A stretch of DNA of 64,000 bases from Climacteris rufus (Eukaryota; Chordata; Aves; Passeriformes; Climacteridae), in the NCBI GenBank assembly GCA_013398175.1, contig VZRZ01004233.1:248001-312000 (forward strand). The letters are read 5' to 3'. The notes under the pieces were generated by a model. It was not told the DNA's origin, searched no databases, and saw nothing but the letters and a program-made list of their open reading frames with translations. This document shows, piece by piece, positions 37,797 to 53,779 of the stretch; position 1 is the first letter of the stretch, and the number at the start of each line of letters is the position of its first letter. Position numbers and translations under genes: made by a program.

Positions 37797-40700
37797 GACA
37801 GAAGAGAATCTAGGTCTTCCATTTCCCAGCTCCAACAGCTAAGGTAGTCCCAAAAAATGAGTGCGTCCTGCTCCTGTGCACTCCTTTAGGAGGAAGGCAA
37901 GGACCTCCTCCACTGTTGGAAAGGTGCCTTACCACACAAGAGATCCTGATGCATCATTGCAGCTTTGAGTAAGGAACTGCATTTCAAATATATCTCCATG
38001 TACATTATCATGCAGTTGCTTTCACTAAACAGCCCACCATTCAGTGTATTTTTTTCTCTGGATCATCCACTAAGACTCCTACGTCTCATACACTGTTCAC
38101 CAAAATGAGCCACAATTTAAACATTTGCAAGGATCTGTGCTGTTCTTCTGTAGCAACAACACTCTTTTTGTGAAATATACAAGCTCTGAAGCAGTTGGCT
38201 ACAGGAACCACTTAAGGTTTAATTCTGTGTTTCTTCAGAATGCTTATTTGTACCTGGGAAATACAGCACACAAACCTGCCCCAATATTACAACACTAAAG
38301 CCAAAAACCTCACTGACTCCTTAGAAAAATGAATGACAAACACACCAAGAACACATTTTTCATTAGCAGCTGAAGTCAGGACTGGTGCAAATATTATATA
38401 TGCCAAAATGCAAACACCTCTATTCACACATGCAATTTACAACCATCTCAGGACTTACTCACCGAATCTCAAAATTGCCTAAAAAGCTTAACCATCTCAC
38501 ACTCCTGCTATTTCTACAGCAATTTCACTCTCTGGCACAGTGAATACTCTCCCTGAGTGTAGGTGACTCAAGTCACTCAATGAGAACAGTTCTGAATATC
38601 CAGGAATTCTGACACCAAGTTATGCAATACTTACAGAACTAGACCAAATGAAGTGAAGACTACAACTGAAAATGTGAAATATATAAACCATGTATACTTA
38701 CTGAGAGTAAAACCATGTGAGTCATTTATGAGACTGAGATTATTCTTAATCATAAAGACCAAAATCTGGCAAACAGACCAAAGACGCTTCACACAGACCA
38801 AAGAGGGTTAAAATCAACTGTATCTGTGACAATTGATTTAATAGCAAATCTTCAGTTTAAAAACCTGGGAGAGAATGTTCTGTGGGACCACCAGTCACCT
38901 AGTGGGACCAAATTGTAACTAGCAAGGCACAAATATATGGGGAAATCATAGTTCAAGTTAAATACAAAACAAGAAGTATATTTGGTTACTATGGCTTTCT
39001 TTGCAATTTCATATTCACTGACTGGATAAAAGAAATAAGTTTCAAACTGATTGACACTGCTTGCATCCCTCAATTTTATTTTTTTTATGTGAAGGCATTT
39101 GGGGCAGGGTGAAAGGTGATTTAAAAATACCCAACTCTACTTTAGGGATTTGTCACAAAGCCTTAGATGTACAAAGCAATCCACCTAGGACAGGAATACC
39201 TCACTGGACTAACATTAAGCCAACAATCACCCATGATTTTGTTAATTCAACTAACACCCACTAGGTCTGCAATATTTTTTAAGGAGCTTTTGTTAAGACA
39301 AAGCCACCAAGTGCTAGTTCTGGTACCACCAGGCAATGATGAGAGATTCTTGAATTGCAAAGCAGACATCTCATGTCATTCAGCTCTTAGGTTTGGCTGC
39401 TCCAGATGATGTTCCCTCTCTGATCCAGAAGAACCCAATCTGTAAAAATTTTCCATCACCTAAACAGAAATACTGTTTTTCAAATGTATGAGATGTCATA
39501 TTGAGCAAGTCAGCACTTTTCAAAATAATTTAATAGTGTCTAATCTATTGATGTTCCCAGTTGATTTGCCATATAAGAAATGGAGAAGACTGGCAGCTCT
39601 GTATGTGTTCATGCCCTCCCATATTAAACCAGAACACTTAACATTTGCAGCTCTGCAAAAGTGACTGCACAATGTCCTCTTCCTGCTGTCCATCCCCTAA
39701 GAAAATCTAATTTCCACCCATGTCTTTGAAGCATCAAACATAGAAGACTGGCTGGTGAAATATTCAGTCCATAGAGAGATGTCTTTCTTGCATACCTGGA
39801 TGATAGAGCTTAATTCCTTGGTTTGAGACAAACTTATTGCCAGATTTACAATTCTCCTCACCTCACACAGCAGGCAGACTTCCTCATATTAGTTTCTAGC
39901 ATGAAGCACAGATTACTAGCTGATGAGACCTGATGATCATCTACAAATTTCTCTGACGCCAAAGATCTTAAAAATGTATGTGACTTCTATCTTTTTTAGG
40001 CATTTGTGTTGCATTGCATTCCTCAAATAAATATTTCAGACTTTTGAGGGCTGCCTAACAACACAGGCACCTGTACTTTAGATTCTCATAGCACTTACAT
40101 GGACTTGTCTTATAAAGGGCAGATGAGCTCAGCCTCTTCTGACCTTAAACTCCATGCAAACCACCAGACATCCATTGTAAGTAGAACTGGAAAGGCAAGC
40201 TAACCATGCAATGAGAACATACACCTCAGCTGGCAACAGTGAACAGCACTGAGTAATGAAGATCGAAGCTCACAGCTCCAATATGATTCTCTTGGATCCT
40301 TCATAAGCTCAGTTACAGAAATCACTGCAGAGGGAACACTACTGAACCTAGGTCAGTGCTGAAGGAATCTAGATTGTTCTCTCTGATTAAGCTTGGCCGA
40401 ATTTCCTCTGAAACTTTATGAACCATACTGTATGCACACTGCACATCTCAAAATCTTTCTTTAGGTTCAGAGTGACCTTCCTGGCTGGAGTTCATTTCTA
40501 AATGTCCCTTTTTGAGAGTACATCTATGGTAGGTCTCTTCTTCAGAAGATCTTCTTTACACTGGTCTCCAAGACTGCCATTCCACTATAGCTGAAGCCCC
40601 TTTGCCTACCCTCTGCATTCCAAATGATTGTGGATATTCTACAAAGGCTTTTGTAATTTTCTCCAGGAGATAAAGCCTGAATTGCACACCACCTTTTCAA

Positions 40701-41297
40701 GGAAAAAGATAAGTACAAAAACCAATTTAATATCAAGAAACAGATGAAAATGCCTATTGTATCCATCTTGCAGGAGAATTATTTTAGTGAACAGACCAAA
40801 TTTGAAACTTGCATGTGGAGGAGCTCTACACAGAAAGGCTGACAGTATTCAGCCCAATGGGCCAAGGCAGCAAACAACAACATTGTATGAGATGGGGAGA
40901 CTCCTGAAGAGCTTTAGCCAGATTAAGAATTAGCAATGCAAAAATAAACCAAGTTGCACCTTGGCACCCCAGGCAGGAAACAGAGCACTAAAGAAGGGTC
41001 TTCATCACCCCATCTCTTACACATGATTTCTGACAGTGTAACTAACACTCCAATTTTGTGTGGATCAAGCACATAGAAAGAAAACACTATGAAACACAGC
41101 CAAAGAAACAACTTCTAACATTTTACAGATTTATTCTTTGCCCACTAAAGTGCAAAGGAATTTCTCTTGACTTCATCAGATGCAGGATCTTGCTCTATAC
41201 ACAAATCCTACTTCAAGATGGCCTACATAAGAATGTACTAAAAGCAAAAAGTTTAGAATGGTTGCTTTGGCATATCTGTATAAAGTATAATAATTAC

Positions 41298-41432
41298 CAT
41301 GTTGAAGTAAGACCGGATTTTGACCCCTCTTGCCAAATCCCAAACTATGACATTTCCATCATGTCCAGCAGAGAAGAGAACTCTTGGATCAAACGGATGA
41401 GGTTCAAGCACAAACACTTCATCTTCATGTCC
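41298..41432 (-). CDS. PHIP: PHIP exon: WD repeat 7
   Basis: This exon has 45 complete codons, phase 0 at both ends, from GHEDEVFVLEPHPFDPRVLF to KIRSYFNM. It is the best-formed WD repeat of the set: GH at the start, structural Asp in SAGHDGNVIVWD, and a true WD pair. IVWDLARG is the nearest approach to a DWD box, but the Arg is one place too late. The donor GTAATT is weak at +4 to +6 and opens the 15.2-kb intron, the largest in the window. An unrelated frame of 147 codons is open antisense to this exon (41058-41501); I treat it as chance. Confidence 0.97.
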
Positions 41433-42367
41433 CTAAAAATAAAGACACAGCAAGACAAACAAGAATATTGTCTCAAATACTCACCCAAGGATTCAATATG
41501 ATAACACCAGTAACTGCCACATTAATCTATGAAAATGTCCAGCAAAGAACTTTGACCATACATTTTTTTTTGTAGCAGTGTCCTACACTCTTTTCTTTCC
41601 AGTTGCAATTTTACCTTCCCAAGTAGCATGTCAAGTATGTCACCTTCACAACAATTATGTCCCAATACTTTCACCAGGATTTTAAAAAGATTAGTGTCTA
41701 CAACATTTGGTATTTTTGGCTCTTAATATTCCACAGATTTCAGCATACTATCAGTTAGAAATTTAATTTAAATCCATAAAGAATCAAATATGTAATCTAA
41801 AGTCAGAGAACAACATCTCCAAAATTAATGCTATAATTTAAAGCTTTGTGTTAAGTATTTCCATCTCTAAGCAGAGTATCAAGTTACCTAGAGTTACACA
41901 TTTTCTCAGTTACAAAAGAAATATCAAACATAATTAGTAAAATTGTTGATTTTAGTTAGAAGACTAATTTTTTGTACCCATGGAATGATCAGGTTGCAGA
42001 AGTGTCTCTGTTTAAACAGGGTAAATCTATCCATTAGTAGGATTTCCAAACATTTATGACATTAAATAAAGATTAAAAAACCAACTGTTTCCTTTTCTCC
42101 TTCTAGATAGCACTTCAGTAAAAAAAAAGTGCCAAAAATCAAAATGCCCAAAATTCGTTTCAGACATCTTGAACAGCAATGGTTATTTGCAACTTCAAGG
42201 CTTTATTTTCTAATAAACAGCTGGCAGACATCTCTATTACACTTCAATTATCTGGAAACATTTCTCAAGACAGTTTTCAGGCAGGAAAAAACATCTAAGG
42301 AGGAATGTTGATGATGTATACATAAATTTTGCATTCAGGATTGATAAACCAAGATGGTTCACCTTAC
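41433..42367 (-). other. PHIP intron, 0.94 kb
   Basis: AT-rich intron with a short T run near 41562-41571. Nothing else seen. Confidence 0.9.
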
Positions 42368-42521
42368 CATGAGAATGTGAATGAGCTGGCCAGTGAAAGA
42401 ATTCCAAACTTTCAGAGTCATGTTATTAACTGCAGTTATAACAGAGTTGTCATGGCGGTCCCATGCCACCATGGTCACCTTCAGCTTTGTGATTTTATCT
42501 TCAACTCCTTGCAAACTTTGT
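42368..42521 (-). CDS. PHIP: PHIP exon: WD repeat 6
   Basis: This exon completes a Gly codon and adds 51 codons from QSLQGVEDKITKLKVTMVAW to LIHILM, ending at phase 0 with donor GTAAGG. It contains WD repeat 6 (VTMVAWDRHDNSVITAVNN to MTLKVWNSFTG) and the first residues of repeat 7. The repeat lacks a GH dipeptide but keeps the VW pair. Several changes from remembered human PHIP (N to S in QSLQG, I to V, M to L, Y to F) are conservative. Confidence 0.96.
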
Positions 42522-45693
<3,172 letters not shown>

Positions 45694-45734
45694 CTGCTAC
45701 TACTATTAGAAAACTGAATGCTGTCAACTTTGTC
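45694..45734 (-). CDS. PHIP: PHIP short exon (41 nt) within WD repeat 5
   Basis: This is the smallest exon in the window: 13 codons (DKVDSIQFSNSSS) plus two bases of an Arg codon. The acceptor is TTGTATAG and the donor is a consensus GTAAGC. It encodes the first strand of WD repeat 5. Skipping it would remove 41 nucleotides and shift the frame, so it should be constitutive. SNSSSR differs from the SNTSNR I recall in human, at a surface-loop position. Confidence 0.95.
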
Positions 45735-45848
45735 CTATACAAAAAAAAGCAGAAAAAGAAAAAAGAAATCAAATTTCTCCAAATCACCCCCTTTTATCCA
45801 AATTATTACTTTAATCAAGTACATATGTAATTTTAAAAATGTATTTAC

Positions 45849-45949
45849 AGTATGAAACTCCAACTCTGATATCTTCTCTGGCTGACCTGATCCAAAGAAA
45901 TAAACCCTAATGATGTGATCTGTACTCCCAGTGGCCAAAAACATTCCAC
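45849..45949 (-). CDS. PHIP: PHIP exon: WD repeat 4 and start of repeat 5
   Basis: This exon is 101 bases: two bases complete a Gly codon, followed by 33 codons beginning GMFLATGSTDHIIRVYFFGS and ending LEFHT at phase 0. The acceptor TTTTTCTCAG and donor GTAAAT are normal. It finishes WD repeat 4, where the terminal Trp is replaced by Tyr (IRVYFFG), and starts repeat 5. The next exon is only 114 bases away, the shortest intron in the window. Confidence 0.96.
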
Positions 45950-46706
45950 CTGAGAAAAACAAACAGATAAGACTTAAGAAAAAAGGGCAATCTACTGTTA
46001 TTACAGTATTTTCAAAGGGATGTAACATCAAATATTTCAATTAATTCTCTGAAATTTATAGCTGTACCTCATTTCAACTATGTCTGTAACTGACCTAAGT
46101 CAAAACGAGACTTAGAAACTCCAAAGTTTAACTGCAGTTGAATTACCTCACATTTGCTGTCAGTAAATATGCATCAGCAGACATATCTGAAAGATTAGCT
46201 AACTAGAGTAATTTGCTTGCAACTAAGCCCTAAGAAGCCTCCCTCTAAACAAAAATCAAATGCAACTAGAGCTCCAGTACGTTTTGCTATTTTGTGCAAT
46301 TATTTGTATTGCATTCTTCAGCTGCCCAGTCTGCAAACAATGAAGTTCAGACCGTGGGAACGCTGTAATCAGCACCTTGTACAAATCCCTACATATTACA
46401 TCTCAGATAAAGCTGACTCTCCTAATTATTCTGAGAAAAAGGTATATATCCTGTTTTGAATAGACTTGCAGTCACAATAGACTGACTTACAACATTCCAT
46501 GTTTAACTGTTTCTGAGAATCTCTGTAGCAGCAAGCATTAACACAAATTCTGAATTTCTATTTTAAATATTTGTGGTTTTTTCATAGCCATTTTGAATCA
46601 AATCCATCTTAATAAAAAGAAATATGCTACAGTAAGTGTACTGTATTTAACTCTTCAAACAACTTCTTATATTGACACCAGGAGGGGAGGAAAAAAAATG
46701 TTTTAC
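45950..46706 (-). other. PHIP intron, 0.76 kb
   Basis: AT-rich, no repeat or exon recognised. Confidence 0.9.
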
Positions 46707-46777
46707 CAGCACTAAAAGAAGAACAGATCATTTGGACTCCAGGCCGAGGACGTTCTGTAAACTTTGTTGGCCTTGGA
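46707..46777 (-). CDS. PHIP: PHIP exon: start of WD repeat 4
   Basis: This 71-base exon completes a split Asn codon, adds 23 codons (PRPTKFTERPRPGVQMICSS and following) and ends one base into a Gly codon. The acceptor TTTGTAG sits behind a long T-rich tract, and the donor is GTAAAA. It encodes the linker and first strand of WD repeat 4, which lacks the usual GH dipeptide. PTKFTERP differs from the PAKFTERP I remember for human, a conservative Ala-to-Thr change. It was recognised by protein similarity, and the phase fits both neighbours exactly. Confidence 0.95.
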
Positions 46778-49700
46778 CTACAAACAAAAAAAAAGGTTAA
46801 ATAATTTCCTAATAGGGTTTCAAAAAACAAGTCAGTATCTTAGAAATAAAACACAAAGATAAAATTAAATATGAAGGAACAGATGGCTGCCCATCTAGAA
46901 ACAATTTTGTGTGACTAGGCTTCAGGATCTGATCTTTAGGAAAGGAAGACATCCAGACGGACTAAGTAATTTAGGCATCAAGGAGAGTTGTAACAATGTA
47001 AATCCCATTCCCTTCTACCCTCTGATACTGTTATCCTGAAGTTATCAGCACAGCAGAACAGAGCCAGCTGCCCATCATGCTCAGTTGTAAACCACGGGGT
47101 CTACTGGAACTCTGGTTTTCTCCTGTGACACATCCCTTCTTTTACAAGAGAGAAACAGAGCTTGGTGCTCTTTACAGACAAGTATACTGAAGAAATTTAA
47201 ATCAATTTGGAGTTTTTCACAGTACTAGAATATAAGAGTTGCTTCAAAGGATATATAGTCTTTGTGGGCTAGCTTCAAACAGTAGCCCAAATGTCAGGAT
47301 AATGGTTAGAAGTTCGTAAGGGATTTTGCTTTATGGCCCTCACTTTTCTCTAGGTATTTAAGAACGTAATGTGCAAGCAAAACTAAAGCTTCAGTGGATC
47401 TGGCAATTTAAGAGTGTGTAAAACCAAAATCAGATTAAATCCTTCAATCATTACTTCAATTCTGTTCATGTATTACAGCAACCTCAAACCAGTAGGCTGG
47501 TCTTGCATAGTATGCCATCTGCAATCTTCCCTCAGAGAATTAACTTACTAGAGAACAGCAGCACTACACCCACAAGTGTCATCACTAAAGATTTGCTCTA
47601 ACATAAAAGAATGCATATTCAAAACTTATCCAAAGCATTCTCTTTTAAAAGCAAAATGGTCTGTATAATTCATTTCAGCTGAAGGCAGATGCATAGGAGA
47701 TATTTCTCCACTAACCAGTTATTGCTACCTCAACTTTGGTGATGTTTATGCATAAAACAAAGTAATAAACATCAGCAATACCAGTTAAGAAATCTTTCTC
47801 CAAGTTGTCCATTCAATACAGGCTGTTTCTGTGACCTTTCCTTCAGGAGTTTTAAGGTAACTCCCTGCAGATTTGTGACAAGGAAACTTGACAAGATACA
47901 CTAAACAATAAAAAGATCTATTCTACAAAACAGTTGAAATCCTCCTTAACCAAGACACCAACACAAAAAGAACTATCAGACAATTCAATACACAGTTTAC
48001 ATAATTTGGAACAAATGTAAATAGATAAATAGGCAGCTGTTTTCTTCCACTGTTGCTTGTGAACTCTGCCTTTGGAGTAAGGACAGCTGCAAAATAGAGC
48101 AAGTATGCACTTATATTCTAGTTTGGATAACCAATTTAAATTCTCAAATTTATGTCTCTTTAATGTGTGCTATTTTAGGCATTAGGAGACAAGGGATGAT
48201 GGCATTCTTCAACTGAGTATATGGTGGTTTTGCAAAATGATTTGGGCAATCAGTATTTTTGGGCAGCAAGGAAAGGGGACAAAAGTCAGTTCCAGCCAGG
48301 ACAGTGTTTCACTTTATATATATTTTCAACATATTTATTAAGCATTGTATTAATTTATTAATCTAAATTCTGCAGTTAATGAAAAAGGTTCAGCATATCT
48401 GAGCTCTGATATATGACCAACCCCTTTACCATCAAGTACCTTCTGCATAAGAAAGCAAATGGGAAGTATCACATCACACTGATGATAATTGAGAAATCAC
48501 CATCTTGTCCAAAACAGGAGTGTCAAAATCAGCATGTGTTTTTCCTGAGGTTTTTTTGCCTCTTTTTAAAATTAAGGGAGAAAAAATAGACCAGAAGCAA
48601 AGCAGTACAGCAAGCTCCTCTATGCAAATCTGTGAGATGGTTCTGCTGCCTTGTTCATATGGTCTGTCAGTAAAAGGCTAACACTGGAAACTTGTGATCC
48701 AAACAGGTGGCAGAAGACAAACAAGAAAAGTCAGTGTCTTTCTCAGAGAAGATGTATAGGCAAATATTTTGCAGTGCAACTAATTTAAGTGTGATGCACT
48801 GACCAGTTGCAATAATTCTCCCTTAAACTTGAATGATTCTTCAATTTCTGATGACCCAAGGCAGATTTTCTCTCTCCTCCTTACTGCCAAATGATGCAGA
48901 ATCCAACTCCTGTGTTTTCTATCACCACCCAGAATAGTAACAGGAGACTAAATCCAGGCTAAGTCTCAATTGCCTAAATCCTCAGTTCTTTTCCCATCTT
49001 GTTTGGGCCACATTCTGTTAATTCCTTGCCTGCAGCAACAAGCAATCTTACCATTCCTCTATCTGGAAACTGAATTAATCTACCTGGAATGTTACTGCTT
49101 TTAGACATACATGGTAGCTGCCTGGTCAGAAATCTCTCCAAGGAAAGCAGAGGAGCAGACAGGAGCCTCTGTAATACTAAAGAACATGCATCTACACTAG
49201 TCAGAGAACCCTGTAAACAAAGCTGCTCACTTTCCTTTGAACAATGTGAGAATTTTGTGGCCAACTATGTCAAAGTTTCTTTCATCCTATGACACTAAAT
49301 CTATTGTAATGTGTCGTTTTGCAGTTCATCAAAACAGAGCTGTCCCCAGCATCTCTGGACTGGGCCATAGGTCTGACCCAAATACAGGACATGCCTCAAT
49401 TATCAATTATAAAAAAATTGGGAGACCAACATGGGAAGGTCCTGATTTCAAAGACAATATTAATTGAATAACATTTACTACAGCAGAGTTGCTGGCAAAG
49501 CTGAGTTACAAGAATTTTTGCAATCTGAGAGTGAAACAAACATTTGCAGAGATAAGAAAAAATGAGAAAACACAACTCAGTGTAGTTAAGAACAAAACTG
49601 ATTGGTTTTCATTTGAGAGCACACTGAACACAATAGGGTATACCAACTCTTCTTTTCCAGTATTTCATTAAAAAGTTCAGCAAAGTACTAGTGGCACTTG

Positions 49701-52700
49701 TAGTAGTAACTTGACTCAACAATCAACCACAAAATCATCACGAGGCTGCCCAAAAGCTCAATCTTACCTCACTGATAGGTGATTCCAGTAATGCTGAGTA
49801 CAAAAAGCAGGGGTGGGATATATAGATTGGTTTTTTCTTTTAAGTAGCTAAAATTTCAAGACTTTACTGCCCATTCTTATTTGAAATATTGGATAATTTA
49901 ATAACACACTTTCATCACTGATAGCAATTGCATTCTCATAGAGCAGGCTGCAGTCAAGCTCAGGAAAAACACGAAGTTCTGACTTAAGCATATTACAGCA
50001 TCCTTCACCTGTACTACTGTAAAATCTTGGTCTTGATTGAAAGCTCCAATTTGCCCTTCCTGAGGTGGGAGTTGTACTAGAACCAAGACAGAGGGCAGCA
50101 AGCTCAGAAGCTGAATAACTGTGGTATGAGATCTTATGTTCCCTGCCAGCTTTCCTCCTCTTTAGAGATACTGAACAGAAGCAAGCTTGTATTTTTTACT
50201 ACAGCGATAAAAGGAAGGATAAACTCTCTACCTCAGCAGTGATATTCTCTTCCAGATGGCTTACACATCACATTTAAAAAATAACCTCAAAAAAAGGCCT
50301 TATGACAGAAATTAACAGGCATCTTTCTTTCCTTTGATGCTCTTATATTGCTAGTATTTGTTTTCCCCCAGCACATTACTGAATGGATGTGGAAGGAACC
50401 TGCCATGTTTCTGCAGCTCTGAAAGAAGAGCTGGATCTAAGTGTGTAAGGAAATGCAATCACCTCATTGAAAACTATTATGACAACATACACCCATTACT
50501 GAAATGTACTGGCCATGCAATGCAGCCTTCTTGTGGAAAATTACACTGGACTGCTAGTTTCTTAGTACCACTTATTTTGGTTTACTGGAATAATCATGAC
50601 AAGCACACACAGAAAAGTTTACAGCTTAGCACGTTAAGCAAAACTTTCCGTAACTAACAAGTTCCCTGAACTAACATACTGTTCAATTCAGGAAATTAAG
50701 ACTTTTCTGAGTGCCCACCTGTTTTGATATCATAAGTGACATACAGTTATGTTCCAGCCCCAAAAGACATACCTGTTTCTTATGCAGACTTTACCACATT
50801 TTTATCAAGTTTAGCTTGGATTAAAAAGCATCAATTACTTCAAATACATTACAGCTCTACTAAGACCTAACAAAGACCTAAAAGAAGAAAAGGCACACAG
50901 TGATGCTTTTTAATATCTTCATATAATGATACCCTGTCACAAGGAGTTTTGTAACTTAGCTGCATGTTTTGTAAAGAAGCATCTTCTTCCAATTTGGAAT
51001 TGGCTACCTTCATTTGATACCTTCCAGAACCAAAAGGGCCAACAAGCAATTCCTCATTACATGCCCTCCTTAACACACTCATGACTGTACACGTCTCATC
51101 GTCATGTATTTGCTTTATTTCAGACCAAAGAAATACAGCTCAATGGCTTCCTCTCTCTTCTCAGACCCAACATATAAAATACTTACAGAACAGAAGGTAA
51201 GAGCAGTAGAAAAATTAGAGTCTCAAAATATAATCTGCACTCTGTTGTTAAGCAACATGGATCACGGAGGTGACTGAGGATGCCACACCCCTTCCTTGCT
51301 GTGCAGCATGAGACAGCTGAACTGATCTGTTTTCTCTATGCCCCTGCCTAACCACATCTGCTGCAAGCACTTACACATGAAAGCATTACTCGAATACCTT
51401 TTGTTCTTTTAATGTTTGTTGAGCACATCTTACTAAAACATTTTATTCTATAATTACATATCACCATGGAAAGGAATTAGTTGAGAATCCCCTACCATAA
51501 CTGGTGCCAGTTTTCTCATTCCCTAAGTTTTACCTCAAGACAAATCCCATCCAACTCCATGATTCATTCAAACATACATAATTTCTAAACATTCACCTCC
51601 ACCTTATATAGTATAACCTACCTAATTCTCAAGGATTCACTATTCTCTAATGACAGAATTTGTTTCAAAAATCAGTTCCATAGACTAAAACTTTACTTAG
51701 GAAAAGGAGAAAAAATAAAAAGAAAAAAGAAAAAAAAATGTGGGCTCAAAAGTTTTACAAATCAGACTAAGATTTCATCTGGTCAACAAGAGCTCAGACT
51801 TAGGAAACCTTGAGAAAAATAATGTGGTGGCAAGGTGGCAACCCCTTTCCTTCACACAAAAATAAGCACATAAGTTATCTCCTCCTCTCAGTAACAAGGG
51901 GAGTCAATTTCATTACAGCATGCACTAGGCAGCAGAGGATTAACCACCTGAGACTCAGCTTCATTTACAGTACCGAAAAAAGAGTCAAAACATCCAGAAA
52001 ACATCAAAATAGCAGCAAAACAGCTCAAAATAACATAACCTCAGCACACTGCAAGAAACAGATCTAGCAGCAATTACTAAAACTACAAGATAATTGAACC
52101 TACCTAGCAGGAGAATATATCCAGAAGAACACATCCCATCACCAAAGCTAAATCACTAATGACTACTAAAACAACCATTTCCAGTTTTAAGCTACAGGTT
52201 TTAGTGACAAAGGAGAAGAAAGAGCAAAGAGCATTTGAAAGTTGATGAGCAAGTTGATTTTAAAAACTATATCTGAGAGTCCTAACAACATTTTTAGTAT
52301 CTTTGAAGGCAGAAACTTCAGGCTCAACTTCAGCCATCAATATATGGCTGCCAAGAATTATGCCTCCTGCCATGCTACAGTAAAGAGCAACTATGAAAAG
52401 GTAATACAGGTAAGGAAAGAATAAACATCAGAAACATACCATCCTGATTTAAACTAGGACATTACCATCTCCTTAAAAATTGGATTTTAGAACCTAAATG
52501 GCAATAGTTTTATCAACATAATTTCATTTGAGATTAAGAGATGACAACAGAACAAAGCAGTACCAACTTCGACATTATATGGAACAAGAAAATCCCAACA
52601 GACTTATTTTCTGAATTAACAGATATACATTATCATACATATCTTATCCACAAAATGTTGTGTTATCAACTTGGCTTTTAAGAGATAAGCAAGCTATATC

Positions 52701-52842
52701 TACATCAGAAATAGATCATACCCAACCATCACACACTGAACTAGCCAATGACAAATTTTGTTCAGTCACATTTTCCTCCATGTTGTATACATCATTCTTA
52801 TTTACATAAAAAGACATAGCAATAAATAAAATAGCAACTAAC
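46778..52842 (-). other. PHIP intron, 6.07 kb
   Basis: A long intron in which I recognise no CR1 or LTR copy, which is notable for its length. It has an A/G-rich stretch at about 51705-51745. Open frames are all short and unremarkable. Confidence 0.85.
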
Positions 52843-52943
52843 TTTATTTTAAGGGTGCCAGCATCCCACAGCCAAAAGCATATTGTTCCATCTGCCCCGG
52901 TTGAAGATAAGTATCTCTTTGAGCCACTGCATAGTGGAGAGAA
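52843..52943 (-). CDS. PHIP: PHIP exon: WD repeat 3
   Basis: This 101-base exon gives 33 codons plus two bases. It starts FSPLCSGSKRYLSST and ends with the WD signature FWLWDAGTLKI, then AA of a split Asn codon completed by the next exon. The acceptor TTTTCCCAG is strong. The donor is GTTAGT, with T instead of the usual purine at +3, so it is weaker than its neighbours. The exon completes WD repeat 3. Its W-D-A-G sequence does not fit the strict W-D-x-R DDB1-binding motif. Confidence 0.96.
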
Positions 52944-53557
52944 CTGGGAAAAGGGGGAAGAAAAAAAGAAAAGTTCTCCTATTAATCTGTTCCAGATGTG
53001 CTAAGAAGTTCCACAAGTCATCTCACCAAAAAAAAATGTTAAAAAAAAAATCAAGTATCAAACCATACTTAAGGGAAACAAATTGGAATGAACACCAAAA
53101 TAACAAAATGCTGCTTAGTCACCCTCTCCAGAACAACCCTTCTGGGTTACTTGCCAAAGCACTCTGGGTTCCCCCTCCCTCCCCAGCACCCAAGTTGTGC
53201 AAGAGCACACAACTCTAAACAAAAACAAACCAAAGCAACAAAAACAGAACCAAACCACAGTGCCTGCGGTTCTTACTCAATGCACCTGCACTTGCAATCC
53301 CGGCCTGCAAAGGAATGGTCCTGCAAAACAGAACTGCCCACATGTGCCATGCAATTTTTTTGAACAAGGATTATGTCTGGCATTCTTCAAGGGTCAGGCA
53401 TTTTGGCAATAAACATGTGTTATTTCACAACGCTTACCATGAAAATTCCTTCTCACTTCAGGGCTTAGTTGCCAGGCACGCGTTTTTATTACACTGACTA
53501 TTCTCAGGAGGTTCCTTTCTCAGTCAAATAGTTCATTTTTGCAAAGCAAAAACCTAC
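52944..53557 (-). other. PHIP intron, 0.61 kb
   Basis: Contains A runs at about 53028-53050 and an A/C-rich tract at 53215-53260, with a small C-rich patch at 53170-53185. Nothing else seen. Confidence 0.88.
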
Positions 53558-53779
53558 CTGCAATGATGTTATAGATGCACTGTGGCCCTGCAGAACTGCT
53601 AAGGGTGCACAAGTTCGAAGGCACCAAACTCGGATCATTTTATCACAGCTTCCAGCAGCTATCATGGTGTTTTCATAGTTTACTGCCATATCAGATATTT
53701 CAGCTGCATGCCCTCTCAGGGTAGCCAATAACCTTCCATCATCAGTTGCCCAGATTTTTACAAGACAATCATCTGATCC
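53558..53779 (-). CDS. PHIP: PHIP exon: WD repeats 1-3
   Basis: This exon has 74 complete codons, phase 0 at both ends (acceptor TTCTAG, donor GTAGGT). It opens with GSDDCLVKIWATDDG, which ends WD repeat 1. It then holds all of repeat 2 (LRGHAAEISDMAVNYENTM to MIRVWCLRTC) and begins repeat 3 (LQGHSASITSLQ). The GH and IW/VW signatures are intact. These blades form the top of the beta-propeller used by DCAF proteins to dock on DDB1 and partners. The sequence looks unchanged from mammalian PHIP as far as I can recall it, which implies strong constraint. The 614-bp intron downstream is among the shorter ones in the gene. Confidence 0.97.

Larger units (their letters stand above)
26080..41297 (-). 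other. PHIP intron, 15.2 kb (largest in window)
   Basis: This intron separates WD repeat 7 from repeat 8. It holds a CR1 fragment (28544-28752), two hairpins (34874-34895 and 35984-36007), an A/C-rich tract (about 36925-37005) and a possible MIR-like SINE piece (37757-37796). I scanned for PHIP-like coding blocks and other protein motifs and saw none; open frames are all under about 105 codons and unremarkable. Confidence 0.85.

Noticed and set aside
37757..37800. tRNA gene suggested by a CAGTGGTAAAGC A-box-like string
   Set aside because: No B box, no pairing acceptor stem; a SINE remnant is a better, though weak, reading.
41058..41501. 147-codon + strand open frame over a PHIP exon
   Set aside because: It is largely antisense to the exon at 41298-41432 and its intron; no domain similarity.
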